NCBI RefSeq assembly: GCF_005280735.1 | Contig: NZ_CP040077.1 | Span: 4,650,001 to 4,714,000, forward strand | Source of the DNA: Trinickia violacea | Lineage (GTDB): Bacteria; Pseudomonadota; Gammaproteobacteria; Burkholderiales; Burkholderiaceae | Direction: 5' to 3' | DNA length: 64,000 nt | Part shown: positions 1 through 9,150 of the stretch, in pieces | Layout of the letters: every line of letters starts with the position of its first letter | Numbering within the stretch: the first letter of the stretch is position 1 | Notes under the pieces: model-generated | The model's database searches: none | Seen by the model: the letters and a program-made list of their open reading frames with translations, nothing else | What the model was told of the DNA's origin: nothing | Translations under genes and position numbers: made by a program

Positions 1-54
1 AGCTTCGAATAAACAGCAACTGACTGCGGAACCAACAAGACCCGGCGCGCGGTG

Positions 55-558
55 TTACATCGCGTGCGCCAGCTTTTTCATCTTGGTCTTGATGCGCGTC
101 TGCTTGAGCGGCGACAGATACTCGACGAAAACCTTCCCCATCAAGTGATCCATTTCGTGCTGAATGCAGACCGCGAGCAGCCCTTCGCAGTCGATCTCGA
201 ACGTTTCGCCCTTCTCGTTCAGCGCCCGCACGCGCACTCGCTCGGCGCGCTCGACGCTGTCGTAGATGCCCGGCACCGACAAGCAGCCTTCCTCGTTGAT
301 CTTGCGTTCGTCGCTCGACCAGACGATCTCCGGATTGATGAACGCCAAAAGCTGATCGTGCGTCTCCGACACGTCGATCACGATCACGCGCTCATGCACG
401 TCGACCTGCGTCGCGGCAAGGCCGATGCCGGGCGCCGCGTACATCGTCTCGCCCATATCGGCTACGAGCTTGCGGATGCGATCGTCGACGCGCTCGACCG
501 GTTTCGCGATTTTGTGCAGGCGTTTATCGGGGTAATTGAGGATGCTGAGTAAGGCCAT
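55..558 (-). CDS. def: Peptide deformylase
   Basis: Removes the formyl group from the N-terminal methionine of new proteins in the cytoplasm. All three family motifs are present in the 167-aa chain: GIGLAATQV (residues 44-52), EEGCLSVPG (89-97, metal ligand Cys92) and QHEMDHL (133-139, ligands His134 and His138, catalytic Glu135). Length is normal for the family. It is transcribed toward the left window edge, where fmt would usually follow but is not visible. It is divergent from dprA across about 260 bp. Confidence 0.97.
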   Translation of the reverse strand: MALLSILNYPDKRLHKIAKPVERVDDRIRKLVADMGETMYAAPGIGLAATQVDVHERVIVIDVSETHDQLLAFINPEIVWSSDERKINEEGCLSVPGIYDSVERAERVRVRALNEKGETFEIDCEGLLAVCIQHEMDHLMGKVFVEYLSPLKQTRIKTKMKKLAHAM

Positions 559-821
559 GATCTTGAAAGTGGTCGGATGCGGTCGCGCAAAACGATACCG
601 TGACGAAAAATTCCCGATGCGGCAATAGGCCGATCGGTCAGCTTGCGGGCTCGATGCCGCGTCTCGAAGATGTCCGCTGAACCCAGCAGATTCAACTCAT
701 CTATTTTTGACGCAGCCACGGACACCCGCGACTTTGCGCGGCGCTGCATTGTATTTCGGATGATGAAAATTTTAGCATGCTGCCCGAACACCCGCAGGCT
801 GCCCTCGAGGGTCGACCCGCT

Positions 822-2027
822 ATGCAGATCTTGCCGATGACCGACTCCGAACTCGCCGCGTGGCTGCGCCTTGCCACCGCGCGCGGACTCGCGCCCGTCG
901 CGCTGCGCGCGCTGCTCGACGCGTTCGGATTGCCCGAAGCCGTATTGGCGACGCCTTTTCGGGCGCTGGCGGCGATCGTCGGCGACGCCGTCGCGCACGC
1001 CGTGCTCGCAGAGCCGCCTGCCGGCTTTGCGCAGCAGCTTGCCCACATCACGCATTGGCGCGCGCAGCCCGGCAACGCAATCGTCACGTTGGGCGACCCG
1101 GCCTACCCGCCGGCGCTGCTCACGATGCCCGATCCACCGCCGCTGCTATATGTAAAGGGCCGTATGGAGCTGCTGCACGCAACAAGCGTGGCGATCGTCG
1201 GCAGCCGCAATGCGACGCCGCAAGGGCTCGAAGACGCGACTCGCTTCGCGCAAGCCTTGTCGGATGCCGGATTGAGCGTCGTCTCCGGTCTGGCGCAGGG
1301 CATCGACGGCGCCGCGCACCGAGGTGCGCTGGCCGGGCGCGGCAGCACGATCGCAGTGATCGGCACCGGCGCCGACATCGTCTATCCCGCCATCCATCAC
1401 GCGCTCGCCCATCAAATCGCCGCGGAAGGGGTGATGTTGTCGGAGTGGCCGCTCGGCACGCCTGCCAGGTCCGCCCATTTTCCGCAGCGCAACCGGCTGA
1501 TCGCGGGCCTGTCGAGCGGCGTGCTGATTGTCGAAGCCGCGCTGCGGTCCGGTTCGCTGATCACGGCGCGTCTCGCCAACGAGATGGGGCGGGATGTGTT
1601 CGCGATTCCCGGTTCGATCCACGCACCGCTTTCGCGCGGGTGTCACCGAATCATCAAGGACGGGGCGAAACTCGTCGAAACGGTGGAGGAAGTGCTGGAA
1701 GAACTTGGCATCCGCGTGGCGGCGAAAAGCGCATTGCCAGCCGCATCGCCTGGGGCGCGGCCAAAGCGCCGAACCACCGCCGCGACGCCGGGCGAGCAAC
1801 TGACACTCGCGCCAACGGCAACGCAAAGCGCGCTCCCGCCGCCTCTGGACGCCCACGCCGAGCGCCTGCTCGCGGCGCTCGGCCATGCCCCCGCGACCTT
1901 CGACGTCCTCGCGGCCCGAACCGAGATGGAAAATGCGACGTTGCAAAGCACGCTGCTGCAGCTGGAGCTCGCCGGGCGGCTGACGGCGCTGCCGGGCGGG
2001 CGCTTCGCGCGCATCGAGCGCGGCTAA
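822..2027 (+). CDS. dprA: DNA processing protein DprA
   Basis: Loads RecA onto incoming single-stranded DNA during natural transformation. The Rossmann-like core is clear: VAIVGSRNATPQG, SGLAQGIDGAAHRGAL, GTGADIVYPAIH, FPQRNRLIAGLS and EAALRSGSLITARLANEMGRD cut by family motifs. The C-terminal part (after about residue 330) looks like the winged-helix DML1 domain. The frame is open from an ATG at 777, but 822 and 837 are also in frame. I prefer 822 because a GAGGG lies upstream; 837 (MTDSELAAWL) is a credible alternative. Divergent from def, which is a common arrangement in proteobacteria. Confidence 0.93.
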   Translation: MQILPMTDSELAAWLRLATARGLAPVALRALLDAFGLPEAVLATPFRALAAIVGDAVAHAVLAEPPAGFAQQLAHITHWRAQPGNAIVTLGDPAYPPALLTMPDPPPLLYVKGRMELLHATSVAIVGSRNATPQGLEDATRFAQALSDAGLSVVSGLAQGIDGAAHRGALAGRGSTIAVIGTGADIVYPAIHHALAHQIAAEGVMLSEWPLGTPARSAHFPQRNRLIAGLSSGVLIVEAALRSGSLITARLANEMGRDVFAIPGSIHAPLSRGCHRIIKDGAKLVETVEEVLEELGIRVAAKSALPAASPGARPKRRTTAATPGEQLTLAPTATQSALPPPLDAHAERLLAALGHAPATFDVLAARTEMENATLQSTLLQLELAGRLTALPGGRFARIERG

Positions 2028-2115
2028 GCGCACCGACGACCGCGCCGCCCCACGAGAGGCGTGCTACAGTCGCCGCAAGCAGTTCGCACTTCAGAAAAGA
2101 ACGCAAGGAAACACA

Positions 2116-2493
2116 ATGCCAGCGCTGAATCTCGACACCGACGCAGACCGGATCGCCGAGCGCATCAACGACACCGATACCCTCCTCGTCGCCTGCTTGT
2201 GCGCGGAATGGTGCGGCACCTGCCGCGACTACCGCGCGGGCTTCGACCGCGTCGCCGACGCGCACCCGGATGTCTGCTTCGCCTGGATCGACGTCGAAAC
2301 CCACGCCGATCGCTTCGAGGACCTCGACGTCGAGAACTTCCCGACGATCCTGATCGAAGACGGCATCACCACGCGCTTTTTCGGTACGGTTTTGCCGCAC
2401 TTGTCGATCCTCGAGCGCATGCTGTCCGATCTGACCACGCTGCCGAACTCCGTCGGCGCGCCGAAACTGCGTCCGGCACTCGCCGCAGTCTGA
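2116..2493 (+). CDS. Thioredoxin-like protein with WCGTC active site
   Basis: A 125-aa thioredoxin-fold protein. The redox motif is WCGTC at residues 32-36 (Cys33 and Cys36), followed by a thioredoxin-like strand pair and the cis-proline motif NFPTILI. The classical motif is WCGPC, so Thr replaces Pro, a change that usually makes the disulfide more oxidising. No signal peptide is seen, so it is probably cytoplasmic. An AAGGAAA ribosome site precedes the ATG. Partner proteins cannot be inferred; dprA upstream and topB downstream look unrelated. Confidence 0.85.
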   Translation: MPALNLDTDADRIAERINDTDTLLVACLCAEWCGTCRDYRAGFDRVADAHPDVCFAWIDVETHADRFEDLDVENFPTILIEDGITTRFFGTVLPHLSILERMLSDLTTLPNSVGAPKLRPALAAV

Positions 2494-2605
2494 ATCGCGC
2501 CCGCCTGCCGCAGCAGGCCCGCCGCGCCGGCCTGCGAGCCGCGCGAGGCGGGCTTGTCAGCCTGCTTGTTTTCAATACGGCCCGCATTTAACATTGCGCG
2601 CGTTT

Positions 2606-2635
2606 TTAAACAAGCAGAACGCCGTGTGCTATAAA
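2606..2635 (+). promoter_or_regulatory. Candidate sigma-70 promoter for topB
   Basis: TTAAAC (2606-2611) and TATAAA (2630-2635) are separated by 18 bp, about 60 bp before the topB start. The -10 element is close to consensus and the -35 is weak. Confidence 0.45.
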
Positions 2636-2697
2636 GCGGTCGTTAAAGAGACCAACATCCGGGTTTTGACCCCGAACCACCCACCTCACATCCAGTC

Positions 2698-5358
2698 ATG
2701 TCCAAAGCACTGATCATTGCGGAAAAGCCTTCTGTCGCGAACGACATCGCGCGGGCGCTGGGCGGCTTTACCAAACATGACGAGTACTACGAGAGCGACG
2801 ACTTCGTGCTTTCGTCGGCGGTCGGCCACCTGCTCGAGATCGCCGCCCCCGAGGAATACGAGGTCAAGCGCGGCAAATGGAGCTTCGCGCACCTGCCGGT
2901 CATCCCGCCCCACTTCGACCTGAACCCGATCGCCAAGAGCGAATCGCGGCTCAAGGTGCTCACGAAGCTCATGAAGCGCAAGGATGTCGACCGCCTCATC
3001 AACGCCTGCGACGCGGGGCGCGAGGGCGAGCTGATCTTCCGCTTGATCGCGCAGCACGCGAAGTCGAAGCAGCCGGTGCAGCGCCTGTGGCTGCAGTCGA
3101 TGACCCCTGCCGCGATCCGCGATGGCTTTGCGCAACTGCGCAGCGACGAGGACATGCAGCCGCTCGCCGATGCCGCACGCTGCCGCTCGGAAGCGGACTG
3201 GCTGGTCGGCATCAACGGCACGCGCGCGATGACCGCCTTCAACAGCAAGGGCGGCGGCTTCTTCCTCACGACAGTGGGCCGCGTTCAGACGCCAACTTTG
3301 TCGATCGTCGTCGAACGCGAAGAGAAAATCCGCAGATTCGTGCCGCGCGACTATTGGGAAGTGCGCGCGCAGTTCGTCTGCGCCGGCGGCTTCTACGAGG
3401 GCCGCTGGTTCGATCCGAAGTTCAAGAAGGACGAGTTCGATCCGGAAAGACGCGACTCGCGCCTCTGGAGCCTCGCCGCGGCGGAATCCGTGGTGGCTGC
3501 GTGCCGCGAGCAGATCGGCACCGTCACCGAGGAATCGAAGCCGTCGACCCAGCTCTCGCCGCAGCTCTTCGACTTGACGAGCCTGCAGCGCGAGGCAAAC
3601 GGCCGCTTCGGTTTTTCCGCGAAGAACACGCTGGGTCTTGCCCAGGCGCTGTACGAAAAGCACAAGGTGCTCACCTACCCGCGTACCGACGCGCGCGCGC
3701 TGCCGGAGGACTACCTCGGCACGGTCAAGAGCACGCTCGACATGCTCAAGGAGAGCAACAACTACCTGCCGTTCGCGAAGCAGGTGCTCGACAAGGGCTG
3801 GGTGAAGCCGAACAAGCGCATCTTCGACAACTCGAAGATCAGCGACCACTTCGCCATCATCCCGACGCTGCAGGCACCGAAGGCGCTGTCGGAACCCGAG
3901 CAGAAGCTCTACGACCTCGTCGTGAAGCGCTTCCTCGCGGTGTTCTTCCCGGCCGCCGAATACAAGGTCACGACCCGCATCACCGAAGTCGCAGGCCATC
4001 AGTTCAAGACCGAGGGCAAGGTGCTCGTCGAGCCGGGCTGGCTGCAGGTCTACGGCCGCGAGTCGAGCGGCGACGACGCGAACCTCGTACCGGTCCAGCC
4101 GAACGAGAAGGTCAAGACCGACGAGATCGCGGCCCACACGCTGACCACCAAGCCGCCTGCCCGCTACAACGAAGCGACGCTGCTGTCGGCGATGGAGGGC
4201 GCGGGCAAGCTCGTCGAGGACGACGAACTGCGCGAGGCAATGGCCGCGAAGGGCCTGGGCACGCCAGCGACGCGCGCGGCGATCATCGAAGGTCTGCTCG
4301 GCGAAAAGTACTTGGTGCGCGAAGGCCGCGACCTGATTCCGACGGCAAAGGCGTTCCAGTTGATGACGCTTCTGCGCGGCCTTGGGGTGAAGGAGCTGAC
4401 TGCGCCGGAACTGACCGGCGAATGGGAATACAAGCTCTCGCAGATGGAGCGCGGCAACCTTCCGCGCGATGCATTCATGCAGGAAATCGCCCGCATGACG
4501 CAGACCATTGTCAAGCGAGCGAAGGAATACGACTCCGACACCATCCCCGGCGACTACGCGACGCTCACCACGCCGTGCCCCAATTGCGGCGGTCAGGTGA
4601 AGGAAAACTATCGCCGCTTCGCGTGCACGAAGTGCGAATTCTCGATTTCGAAGATCCCGGGCAGCCGCCAGTTCGAAATCGAGGAAGTCGAAGAGCTGCT
4701 GCAGAAGAAGGAAATCGGCCCGCTATCGGGCTTTCGCAGCAAGATGGGCCGGCCGTTCTCGGCGATCCTCAAGCTCGCGTTCGACGACGAGACGAAGAAC
4801 TACAAGCTCGAATTCGATTTCGGCCAGGATCAAGGCGGCGAAGACGGCGAAGCGCCGGATTTCTCGGAGCAACAGCCGGTCGGCGCCTGTCCGAAGTGCA
4901 AAGCCCGCGTGTTCGAGCACGGCATGAGCTATGTCTGCGAGAACTCGGTCGCGAATCCGAAGACGTGCGACTTCCGCTCGGGCAAGGTCATTCTTCAACA
5001 GGAGATCGCGCGCGAGCAGATGACAAAACTGCTGGATGAAGGCCGCACCGATTTGCTGACGAACTTCAAGTCGTCCCGCACCGGCCGCAACTTCAAGGCG
5101 TTCCTCGTCAAGCAGAGCGACGGCAAGATCGGCTTCGAATTCGAGAAGAAGGAGCCGTCGGCGAAAACGGCAGCGAAGACGGCGGCGAAAACCGCGGCGA
5201 AAGCGGCTGAAGCCGAAGGCGCAGGCGCCGAGGAAGCCGCCGTTCCCGCCAAGAAAGCCGCGGTAAAAGCCGCAGCGAAGACGGCAAAGAGCGCCGCCGA
5301 GAAACCCGCGGCCAAGACGGCGGCAAGAAAGACGCCGGCGCGAAAAACCGGCTCATAA
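2698..5358 (+). CDS. topB: DNA topoisomerase III
   Basis: Type IA topoisomerase of 886 aa that decatenates DNA by single-strand passage. The N-terminal Toprim domain begins EKPSVANDIARALG and has the acidic triad DAGREGELIF. The active-site tyrosine lies in LTYPRTDARALP near residue 325. Two cysteine clusters follow (CPNCGGQV...CTKCEFS and CPKCKARV...C...C). The last ~55 residues are a low-complexity Ala/Lys tail built from AAKTAAKTAAKAA-like repeats, as in DNA-binding tails of Burkholderiaceae proteins. It ends at a strong terminator shared with the convergent lysR gene. Confidence 0.97.
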   Translation: MSKALIIAEKPSVANDIARALGGFTKHDEYYESDDFVLSSAVGHLLEIAAPEEYEVKRGKWSFAHLPVIPPHFDLNPIAKSESRLKVLTKLMKRKDVDRLINACDAGREGELIFRLIAQHAKSKQPVQRLWLQSMTPAAIRDGFAQLRSDEDMQPLADAARCRSEADWLVGINGTRAMTAFNSKGGGFFLTTVGRVQTPTLSIVVEREEKIRRFVPRDYWEVRAQFVCAGGFYEGRWFDPKFKKDEFDPERRDSRLWSLAAAESVVAACREQIGTVTEESKPSTQLSPQLFDLTSLQREANGRFGFSAKNTLGLAQALYEKHKVLTYPRTDARALPEDYLGTVKSTLDMLKESNNYLPFAKQVLDKGWVKPNKRIFDNSKISDHFAIIPTLQAPKALSEPEQKLYDLVVKRFLAVFFPAAEYKVTTRITEVAGHQFKTEGKVLVEPGWLQVYGRESSGDDANLVPVQPNEKVKTDEIAAHTLTTKPPARYNEATLLSAMEGAGKLVEDDELREAMAAKGLGTPATRAAIIEGLLGEKYLVREGRDLIPTAKAFQLMTLLRGLGVKELTAPELTGEWEYKLSQMERGNLPRDAFMQEIARMTQTIVKRAKEYDSDTIPGDYATLTTPCPNCGGQVKENYRRFACTKCEFSISKIPGSRQFEIEEVEELLQKKEIGPLSGFRSKMGRPFSAILKLAFDDETKNYKLEFDFGQDQGGEDGEAPDFSEQQPVGACPKCKARVFEHGMSYVCENSVANPKTCDFRSGKVILQQEIAREQMTKLLDEGRTDLLTNFKSSRTGRNFKAFLVKQSDGKIGFEFEKKEPSAKTAAKTAAKTAAKAAEAEGAGAEEAAVPAKKAAVKAAAKTAKSAAEKPAAKTAARKTPARKTGS

Positions 5359-5373
5359 AACCGCCGGCCCAAA

Positions 5374-5403
5374 ACAAAAGCGCAGCTTTCGCTGCGCTTT
5401 TGT
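5374..5403. terminator. Bidirectional terminator between topB and lysR
   Basis: Perfect 13-bp stem (ACAAAAGCGCAGC paired with its complement) around a TTTC loop. The A/T-rich base of the stem supplies T-rich tails on both strands, which suits the convergent genes. Confidence 0.85.
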
Positions 5404-5433
5404 TCGTTAACCGCCGGCTTCCAGCCGCGTCAT

Positions 5434-6552
5434 TCAGTGCTCGTTCGCCGCGTACAGCGGTGAAAGCGCCGGCGTGCGCGTCCGAGTCGATTTCGCCAAT
5501 TTCGGCGCCAATTCCGCATCGATCAACTCAGGACGCTCATCGGCATCGCCGTGCGCGAACTCCGCCTTGCCCGCGTGCAATTCGGCGGGGGCCGGCGCCG
5601 GCGCAGCCGCGGCGGGCCGCACCATGCCGCCCTTGATCCACTGCTCGCCGAGCTGGCTGTTGGGCGTCTGGCTGAAATGCTCGACCAGATGATCGATGAA
5701 CGTGCGCACCTTCGCGGGCAAATGGCGGCGGCTCGGATAGCCGACGTTGATCTCGACCTGCGGCAAGCGATAGTCGCCGAGCAGCCGCACCAGGCGGCCA
5801 CGCGTCATGTCGCTGCCGATCAGGTAGCTCGGCAGAATCGCGATGCCCATGCCGAGCAAAGCGAACTGGCGCAGCATTTCCGTATTGTTCGCGATGATCA
5901 CGTTCGCCGGCCGCACGCGCACTTCGCCATCCGGCCCCGTGAACACGCGCTCATCGCCCCAGTATTCGGAAGGCAGGCTCAGGCACGGATGCTCGAGCAG
6001 ATGCTCCGGGCGCGTCGGCACGCCGTGCTTCTCGAGATAGGCCGGCGTCGCGCAAACGGTCAGGCAGCCGGTGGTCAGGCGGCGCGTCACGATGCTGGCG
6101 CTGCGCATCTGGCGCGCGATCACGATACCCACGTCGAAACCTTCTTCCACCAGATCGACCTGCCGATCGACCAGCGTCACGTCGGGAACGACCTTCGGAT
6201 AGCGCTCGGTGTAGGTCTGCAGCACAGGCGCCAGATTATGCAGCCCGAACACGACGGGCGCGACGATGCGCAGTGTCCCGACCGGCTCATGATTGCGCGC
6301 GACGACCATCTGCTCGACGTCTTCGAGCTCGTCGAGAATCTGCCGCGCACGCTCCAGGTAGACCTGACCGGATTCGGTGAGCGAGAGGCTGCGGGTGGTG
6401 CGGTTGAGCAGGCGCGTGCCCAGCCGGCCTTCGAGGTCGGCGACGTGGCGCGTAGCGACCGCGTTTGAAATATCCATCGCGCTCGCGGCGCGAGCGAAAC
6501 TTCCGAGGTCCGCCACTTTGACGAACACGCGCATTGACTGCAAATGATCCAT
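5434..6552 (-). CDS. LysR-family transcriptional regulator with C-terminal extension
   Basis: A 372-aa regulator. The first ~60 residues are the winged HTH (GSFARAASAMDISNAVATRHVADLE), followed by the LysR substrate-binding domain to about residue 300. A Pro/Ala-rich tail of roughly 70 residues then follows, longer than the usual ~300-aa family length. The start is the ATG at 6552 because AGGAG lies 7 bp before it; the TTG six bases upstream sits on top of that site. No divergent target gene is adjacent (pckG lies on the same strand upstream), so its regulon is unknown. Confidence 0.9.
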   Translation of the reverse strand: MDHLQSMRVFVKVADLGSFARAASAMDISNAVATRHVADLEGRLGTRLLNRTTRSLSLTESGQVYLERARQILDELEDVEQMVVARNHEPVGTLRIVAPVVFGLHNLAPVLQTYTERYPKVVPDVTLVDRQVDLVEEGFDVGIVIARQMRSASIVTRRLTTGCLTVCATPAYLEKHGVPTRPEHLLEHPCLSLPSEYWGDERVFTGPDGEVRVRPANVIIANNTEMLRQFALLGMGIAILPSYLIGSDMTRGRLVRLLGDYRLPQVEINVGYPSRRHLPAKVRTFIDHLVEHFSQTPNSQLGEQWIKGGMVRPAAAAPAPAPAELHAGKAEFAHGDADERPELIDAELAPKLAKSTRTRTPALSPLYAANEH

Positions 6553-6841
6553 TGACAACTCCTGCAGCGGCTTCAGCTAACGGAAACGTGCGAAGCACAA
6601 TACGTAATTGTCCTACGACTGGAGAATCCGCGCAGAGTTGCTCAACGGAAGCAGATTTCTTGTGGTTTTTTGTCGATTATTGGTCTTGGTGCACGCTGGG
6701 AGGTCTGATCATTCCTTTTTGAGAAACAATCTTCAGGAAATATAAGCATGCGTTCTTGGTAAGAAACACCGAAAAGCGCGGACGGGGTCGAATAAAATTT
6801 GCGAGGCCCACCTCTAAATCGAAAAAATCGAATCGCAGCTC

Positions 6842-6888
6842 TGCATGGGGCCGGAATAAGCGCTGAAGCGCTAACTCCAGCCGACATA
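6842..6888. repeat. Extragenic hairpin repeat, copy 1
   Basis: The element starts GCATGGGG and has the core AAGCGCTGAAGCGCTAACTC, that is, arms AGCGCT/AGCGCT around a GA loop, with outer arms CCGGA and TCCAG-like. Three related copies lie near atpC (43956-44104). It sits immediately downstream of the pckG terminator, as REP/BIME-type elements do. Confidence 0.7.
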
Positions 6889-6912
6889 AAGAAAAGCCGC
6901 CCGAAGGCGGCC
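6889..6912 (-). terminator. pckG terminator
   Basis: On the minus strand GCCGCC-TTCG-GGCGGC is followed by TTTTCTTT. The UUCG tetraloop and T tract are classical for an intrinsic terminator. Confidence 0.85.
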
Positions 6913-6939
6913 TTTCCAGCAAAGCGACGCCTCGCGCTC

Positions 6940-8796
6940 CTACACTTCGAGGCGGCCTTCGAACGCGGTCTTGGTCTGCGTCAGTGCCTCGGGCAACCGG
7001 TGGCTCAGCTTGTCGAAGAGCTCGCCGTGCAGCGCCAGCTCCGCTTTCCAAGCCGCATCGTCGACCGAAATCACCTCCTCGAACTGCTCGCGCGTGAAGT
7101 CGAGGCCCTGCCAGTCGATGTCCTCGTAGCGCGGCGAAACGCCGAACGCGTGATCGACACCTACCGCGCGCGACTCGATGCGCTCGATCATCCAGCGCAG
7201 CACGCGCATGTTCTCGCCGAAGCCGGGCCAGACGAACTTGCCGTCCGCGCCCTTGCGGAACCAGTTCACGCAGAAGATCTTCGGCAGCTTCGCGCCGAGC
7301 CCCTCGAGCTTGCTGCCGACGTTCAGCCAGTGCCCGAAGTAGTCGCTCATGTTGTAGCCGCAAAACGGCAGCATCGCGAACGGATCGCGGCGCACGACGC
7401 CTTGCTGGCCCGCGGCCGCAGCCGTCGTCTCCGAGCCCATCGTCGCCGCCATATAGACACCCTCGACCCAGTTGCGCGCCTCGGTCACGAGCGGCACCGT
7501 GGTGGAGCGGCGTCCGCCGAAAATGAACGCGTCGATCGCGACGCCGGCCGGGTTCTCCCAATCCGCGTCGATCGACGGACATTGCGACGCCGGCGCCGTG
7601 AAACGCGCGTTCGGGTGGGACGCCTTGCGGCCGGTTTCCTTCGCGATCTCCGGCGTCCAGTCCTTGCCTTGCCAATCGATGAGGTGCGCAGGCGGCTCGC
7701 TGGTCATGCCTTCCCACCAGACGTCGCCGTCGTCGGTCAACGCGACGTTCGTAAAGATCACATTGCTCTTCAGCGTCGCCATCGCATTGAAGTTGGTCTT
7801 CTCGCTCGTGCCCGGCGCGACACCGAAGTAGCCGGCCTCCGGGTTGATCGCGTAGAGACGCCCATCCTTGCCGGGCTTGATCCACGCGATGTCGTCGCCG
7901 ATCGTCGAGATCGACCAGCCGCTCATGCCTTGCGGCGGGATCAGCATCGCGAAGTTGGTCTTGCCGCACGCCGACGGGAACGCCGCGGCAACGTGATACT
8001 TGCGGCCCTCCGGCGAGGTCACGCCGAGAATCAGCATGTGCTCGGCGAGCCAGCCCTCGGCGCGGCCCATCGTCGACGCGATGCGCAGCGCGAAGCATTT
8101 CTTGCCAAGCAGCGCGTTGCCGCCATAGCCCGAGCCGAAGCTCCAGATTTCACGCGACTCGGGAAAGTGGACGATGTACTTCGTGTCGTTGCACGGCCAG
8201 CTCACATCGGCCTGGCCCTCCGCGAGCGGCGCACCGACCGAATGCACGCACGGCACGAACGCGCCGTCGTCGCCCAGCACGTCGTACACCTTGCGGCCCA
8301 TGCGCGTCATGATCCGCATGTTCGTGACGACGTACGGGCTGTCGGTCAGCTCGATGCCGATATGCGCGATTGGCGAGCCGAGCGGGCCCATCGAAAACGG
8401 CACGACGTACATCGTGCGGCCGCGCATCGAGCCGTCGAACAGGCCATCGAGCGTCGCGCGCATTTCCCCGGGCTCGGTCCAATTGTTGGTCGGCCCCGCG
8501 TCTTCGCGATGTTGCGAGCAGATGAACGTGCGATCTTCGACACGCGCCACATCCGACGGATCGGACCACGCGAGATAAGAGTTCGGCCGCTTCTCCGGGT
8601 TGAGCTTTCTCAGCGTACCGGCGGCAACCATTTGCGCGCACAGGCGGTCGTATTCCTCCTGCGAGCCGTCGCACCAGACGATGCGCTCGGGTTTCGTCAA
8701 CGCAGCAATGCGTTGAACCCATTCGATCAGCCGGCGATGCTTGATGTAGGCAGGCGCTTCAAGTGTGGATTGGCCTCCAAAGGCGGGATGATTCAT
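6940..8796 (-). CDS. pckG: Phosphoenolpyruvate carboxykinase (GTP)
   Basis: Converts oxaloacetate and GTP to phosphoenolpyruvate, GDP and CO2, the first committed gluconeogenic step. The 618-aa length matches the GTP-dependent family, not the ~540-aa ATP family. The P-loop kinase-1a motif FPSACGKTN is at residues 273-281 and the metal-binding DDIAW at 301-305. Further family blocks are FIFGGRR and FGENMRVLRWM. A GGAGA ribosome site precedes the ATG. It is a single-gene unit with its own terminator. Confidence 0.97.
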   Translation of the reverse strand: MNHPAFGGQSTLEAPAYIKHRRLIEWVQRIAALTKPERIVWCDGSQEEYDRLCAQMVAAGTLRKLNPEKRPNSYLAWSDPSDVARVEDRTFICSQHREDAGPTNNWTEPGEMRATLDGLFDGSMRGRTMYVVPFSMGPLGSPIAHIGIELTDSPYVVTNMRIMTRMGRKVYDVLGDDGAFVPCVHSVGAPLAEGQADVSWPCNDTKYIVHFPESREIWSFGSGYGGNALLGKKCFALRIASTMGRAEGWLAEHMLILGVTSPEGRKYHVAAAFPSACGKTNFAMLIPPQGMSGWSISTIGDDIAWIKPGKDGRLYAINPEAGYFGVAPGTSEKTNFNAMATLKSNVIFTNVALTDDGDVWWEGMTSEPPAHLIDWQGKDWTPEIAKETGRKASHPNARFTAPASQCPSIDADWENPAGVAIDAFIFGGRRSTTVPLVTEARNWVEGVYMAATMGSETTAAAAGQQGVVRRDPFAMLPFCGYNMSDYFGHWLNVGSKLEGLGAKLPKIFCVNWFRKGADGKFVWPGFGENMRVLRWMIERIESRAVGVDHAFGVSPRYEDIDWQGLDFTREQFEEVISVDDAAWKAELALHGELFDKLSHRLPEALTQTKTAFEGRLEV

Positions 8797-9150
8797 CGAG
8801 CTGTCTCCGTTTTGTGATTGTGAAAAAAGAAACGGTAGGCGCTCGCTGACGCTGCGGGCGAGAGGCGCGTTTGGCGCATTGGCACAACACCAGGGAAACC
8901 CCTGTGCGTGCCGATTTGCATGACGTCAGGAGCCATTCAGCTTGCCGACGGCAACCATTGTTTCGCATGGCTTGCGTCGTAACGCAACAAGCTGTTAAAA
9001 AGTGAGAGTCCTGTCTATCCACAGTAATGAGCATCGTGATGACTGGCGTCGCATCGCTCATGCCAGCTTGTGCTTCACACCACAGGTTGGAGCGTCAAGG
9101 ATATCACTCCATTTCGTGCGCACATCGTGCGCTGCAAAACATACCTGTTT
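8797..9150. other. Divergent intergenic region, pckG / dehydrogenase
   Basis: This 354-bp region must hold both divergent promoters, but I could not pick a convincing -35/-10 pair. An inverted repeat ATGAGC...GCTCAT spans 9027-9063. No coding frame is supported. Confidence 0.4.

Larger units (their letters stand above)
6553..6939. other. Intergenic region between lysR start and pckG end
   Basis: This 387-bp gap holds the lysR 5' leader, one copy of the extragenic hairpin repeat (6842-6888) and the pckG terminator. The stretch 6600-6840 is A/T-rich for this genome (for example TTTGTCGATTATTGG) and contains no convincing reading frame. Confidence 0.6.
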